NCBI RefSeq assembly: GCF_051020955.1 | Contig: NW_027476111.1 | Span: forward strand, 124,001-188,000 | Direction: 5' to 3' | From: Megalopta genalis | Taxonomy: Eukaryota; Arthropoda; Insecta; Hymenoptera; Halictidae | Length of the DNA stretch: 64,000 nt | Part shown: positions 63,072-64,000 of the stretch, piece after piece | Numbering within the stretch: the first letter of the stretch is position 1 | How the letters are laid out: each line of letters opens with the position of its first letter | Translations under genes and position numbers: made by a program | The notes under the pieces: model-generated | What the model was told of the DNA's origin: nothing | What the model saw: the letters and a program-made list of their open reading frames with translations, nothing else | The model's database searches: none

Positions 63072-64000
63072 TTTTTTTTTTTTTTTTTTTTTTTATTTTA
63101 CGTGGAGGAAATCTGCTCGCCAGACACCCCCGCCCCGCCCGGGGGAGCGGGACGAGAGTAGTGTGGGGATCGACCCACTAAAACCTCCACGGCGACCTGA
63201 GGACGCAGGACCGATCGCTGGCGATTTAACGGGGGAGCCACGGGAACTCTTGAAGAACACTACCGCGGCTCCCCCTCGCCTGGCCGGCCATCAGGATGGT
63301 AACGATGGCGGGCCGCGTCCCGGGGGGAAATAAAATAAATCCTCCCCCCTAAAATCCATTTAAATCCGGCGGCGCGAGGGGTCGCACCCCGCACCGCCCC
63401 GACACGGCGACCGCGCGATAAGTGACCAGGGCCCCCGCCCTGATCACAGCGGCCGCCAGGGGGACGACGAGTATGTTGGAGGAGGACTACAATTAGTCCT
63501 CGCCTCCTTCAGGCGAATCGCCATCCCCCACTCACAACAGGGCAGGTCCTCCTCTGTTGGCGGGCGGCGGGCAATGAAACCAGCATGTACTGGTACACCC
63601 GCCGCCCGCCTACTCTCAGCTGCCCGGGGTTTCTCGGCGTGGGCGCGCACGCCGTCCCCGGGCACGTCGGGCGGGATCAGTTAGCTCCCGATCCCGCTCG
63701 GCAGCCTCCTTCCGCGACATAACCTCCTCGCAGAAAGAGATTGCTGCCGCCCACTTCCCCGGGCTCTCCAGCATGGCCCCAACTAGGCCGGAGAGTGCGA
63801 GGTCGTGGCCGACTTCCCGTTTTAGGACTCGGCGCAGCGCTGAAAAGGCGGGACATTCCTCCAGCGTGTGCTGCGCCGAGTCTTCCTCCGCGCCACAATG
63901 GTGGCACACCGTCGTCGCTTCCCGCCCGATGCGACACAGGTAGACACCGAAGCAGCCATGCCCGGTGAACACCTGCGTCGCTCGGTAGGAGAGCCTGCCA
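63072..64000 (-). mobile_element. Family A copy A14 (right part outside window)
   Basis: 3' end of another copy: 23-nt poly(A) (63072-63094), 3'UTR to 63615 and the start of the ORF2 C-terminus. The region next to the ORF2 stop (63460-63690) matches A3 (9115-9350) almost base for base, including GGGATCAGTTAGC where most copies have GGGATCTGTAAGC. One base of the 11-bp 3'UTR stem is changed (GGCGGGCC). Confidence 0.92.
63616..64000 (-). CDS. Family A ORF2 C-terminal end, copy A14 (partial, runs off window)
   Basis: About 128 codons visible, from roughly residue 920 to the stop, including FTGHGCFGVY and the CCHC (CHHC...H...C). The rest lies beyond the window edge, so integrity cannot be judged. 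Confidence 0.88.
   Translation of the reverse strand, partial: GRLSYRATQVFTGHGCFGVYLCRIGREATTVCHHCGAEEDSAQHTLEECPAFSALRRVLKREVGHDLALSGLVGAMLESPGKWAAAISFCEEVMSRKEAAERDRELTDPARRARGRRARPRRETPGS

Overview
The window looks like a subtelomeric or telomeric block from an arthropod, most likely an insect. It is built almost entirely of non-LTR retrotransposons of the R1 clade (the clade of the Bombyx telomere-specific SART and TRAS elements), inserted head to tail into an 11-bp tandem repeat. On the + strand the repeat reads CCTTGACATAA; its G-rich complement TTATGTCAAGG looks like an expanded form of the insect TTAGG telomere repeat. That it is the real telomere repeat, and the choice of organism, are inferences. 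There are no bacterial genes, tRNAs, rRNAs or host genes that I can support.

Layout, left to right. Every element has its sense strand on minus, so each 3' end lies at its lower coordinate. There are fourteen copies of one GC-rich family (family A, about 6.2 kb when full length): A1 1-2375 (cut by the window edge), A2 2446-8681, A3 8755-13476, A4 13481-16744, A5 16760-22998, A6 23024-25380, A7 25396-31643, A8 31670-33087, A9 33103-37368, A10 37384-43626, A11 43642-45754, A12 53287-59571, A13 59721-62979 and A14 63072-64000 (cut by the window edge). One complete copy of a different family (B, 7.4 kb) sits at 45822-53244. The spacers between them are pure 11-bp repeat, 4 to 149 bp long. A5, A7, A10 and A12 have both reading frames open. 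A2 is full length with an ORF1 frameshift. A3, A4, A6, A8, A9, A11 and A13 are 5'-truncated.

How it works. ORF1 is a gag-like nucleic-acid-binding protein with three zinc knuckles. ORF2 carries an N-terminal AP-type endonuclease, a reverse transcriptase and a C-terminal CCHC motif. In family A the two frames overlap as TAATG, the stop-start arrangement known from SART1. The 3' junctions place the family A nick at ATAACC|TTGACAT on the + strand with a 4-bp GGTT duplication. Family B uses a different point in the same repeat with an (A)TGTC duplication. If TTATGTCAAGG is the G strand, the chromosome end lies to the left and every poly(A) end faces it.

Most interesting points: the unusual candidate telomere repeat shared by two element families; a 3'-broken copy (A13) capped by the longest repeat tract, as expected of a telomerase-healed end; repeat-encoded start codons fused in frame to truncated ORF2s; a covarying 3'UTR hairpin; a 3'UTR motif shared by both families; and a 368-bp gap between the ORFs of family B with a strong splice-acceptor-like sequence. 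Long + strand ORFs opposite ORF1 and ORF2 are treated as antisense shadows of GC-rich coding sequence.
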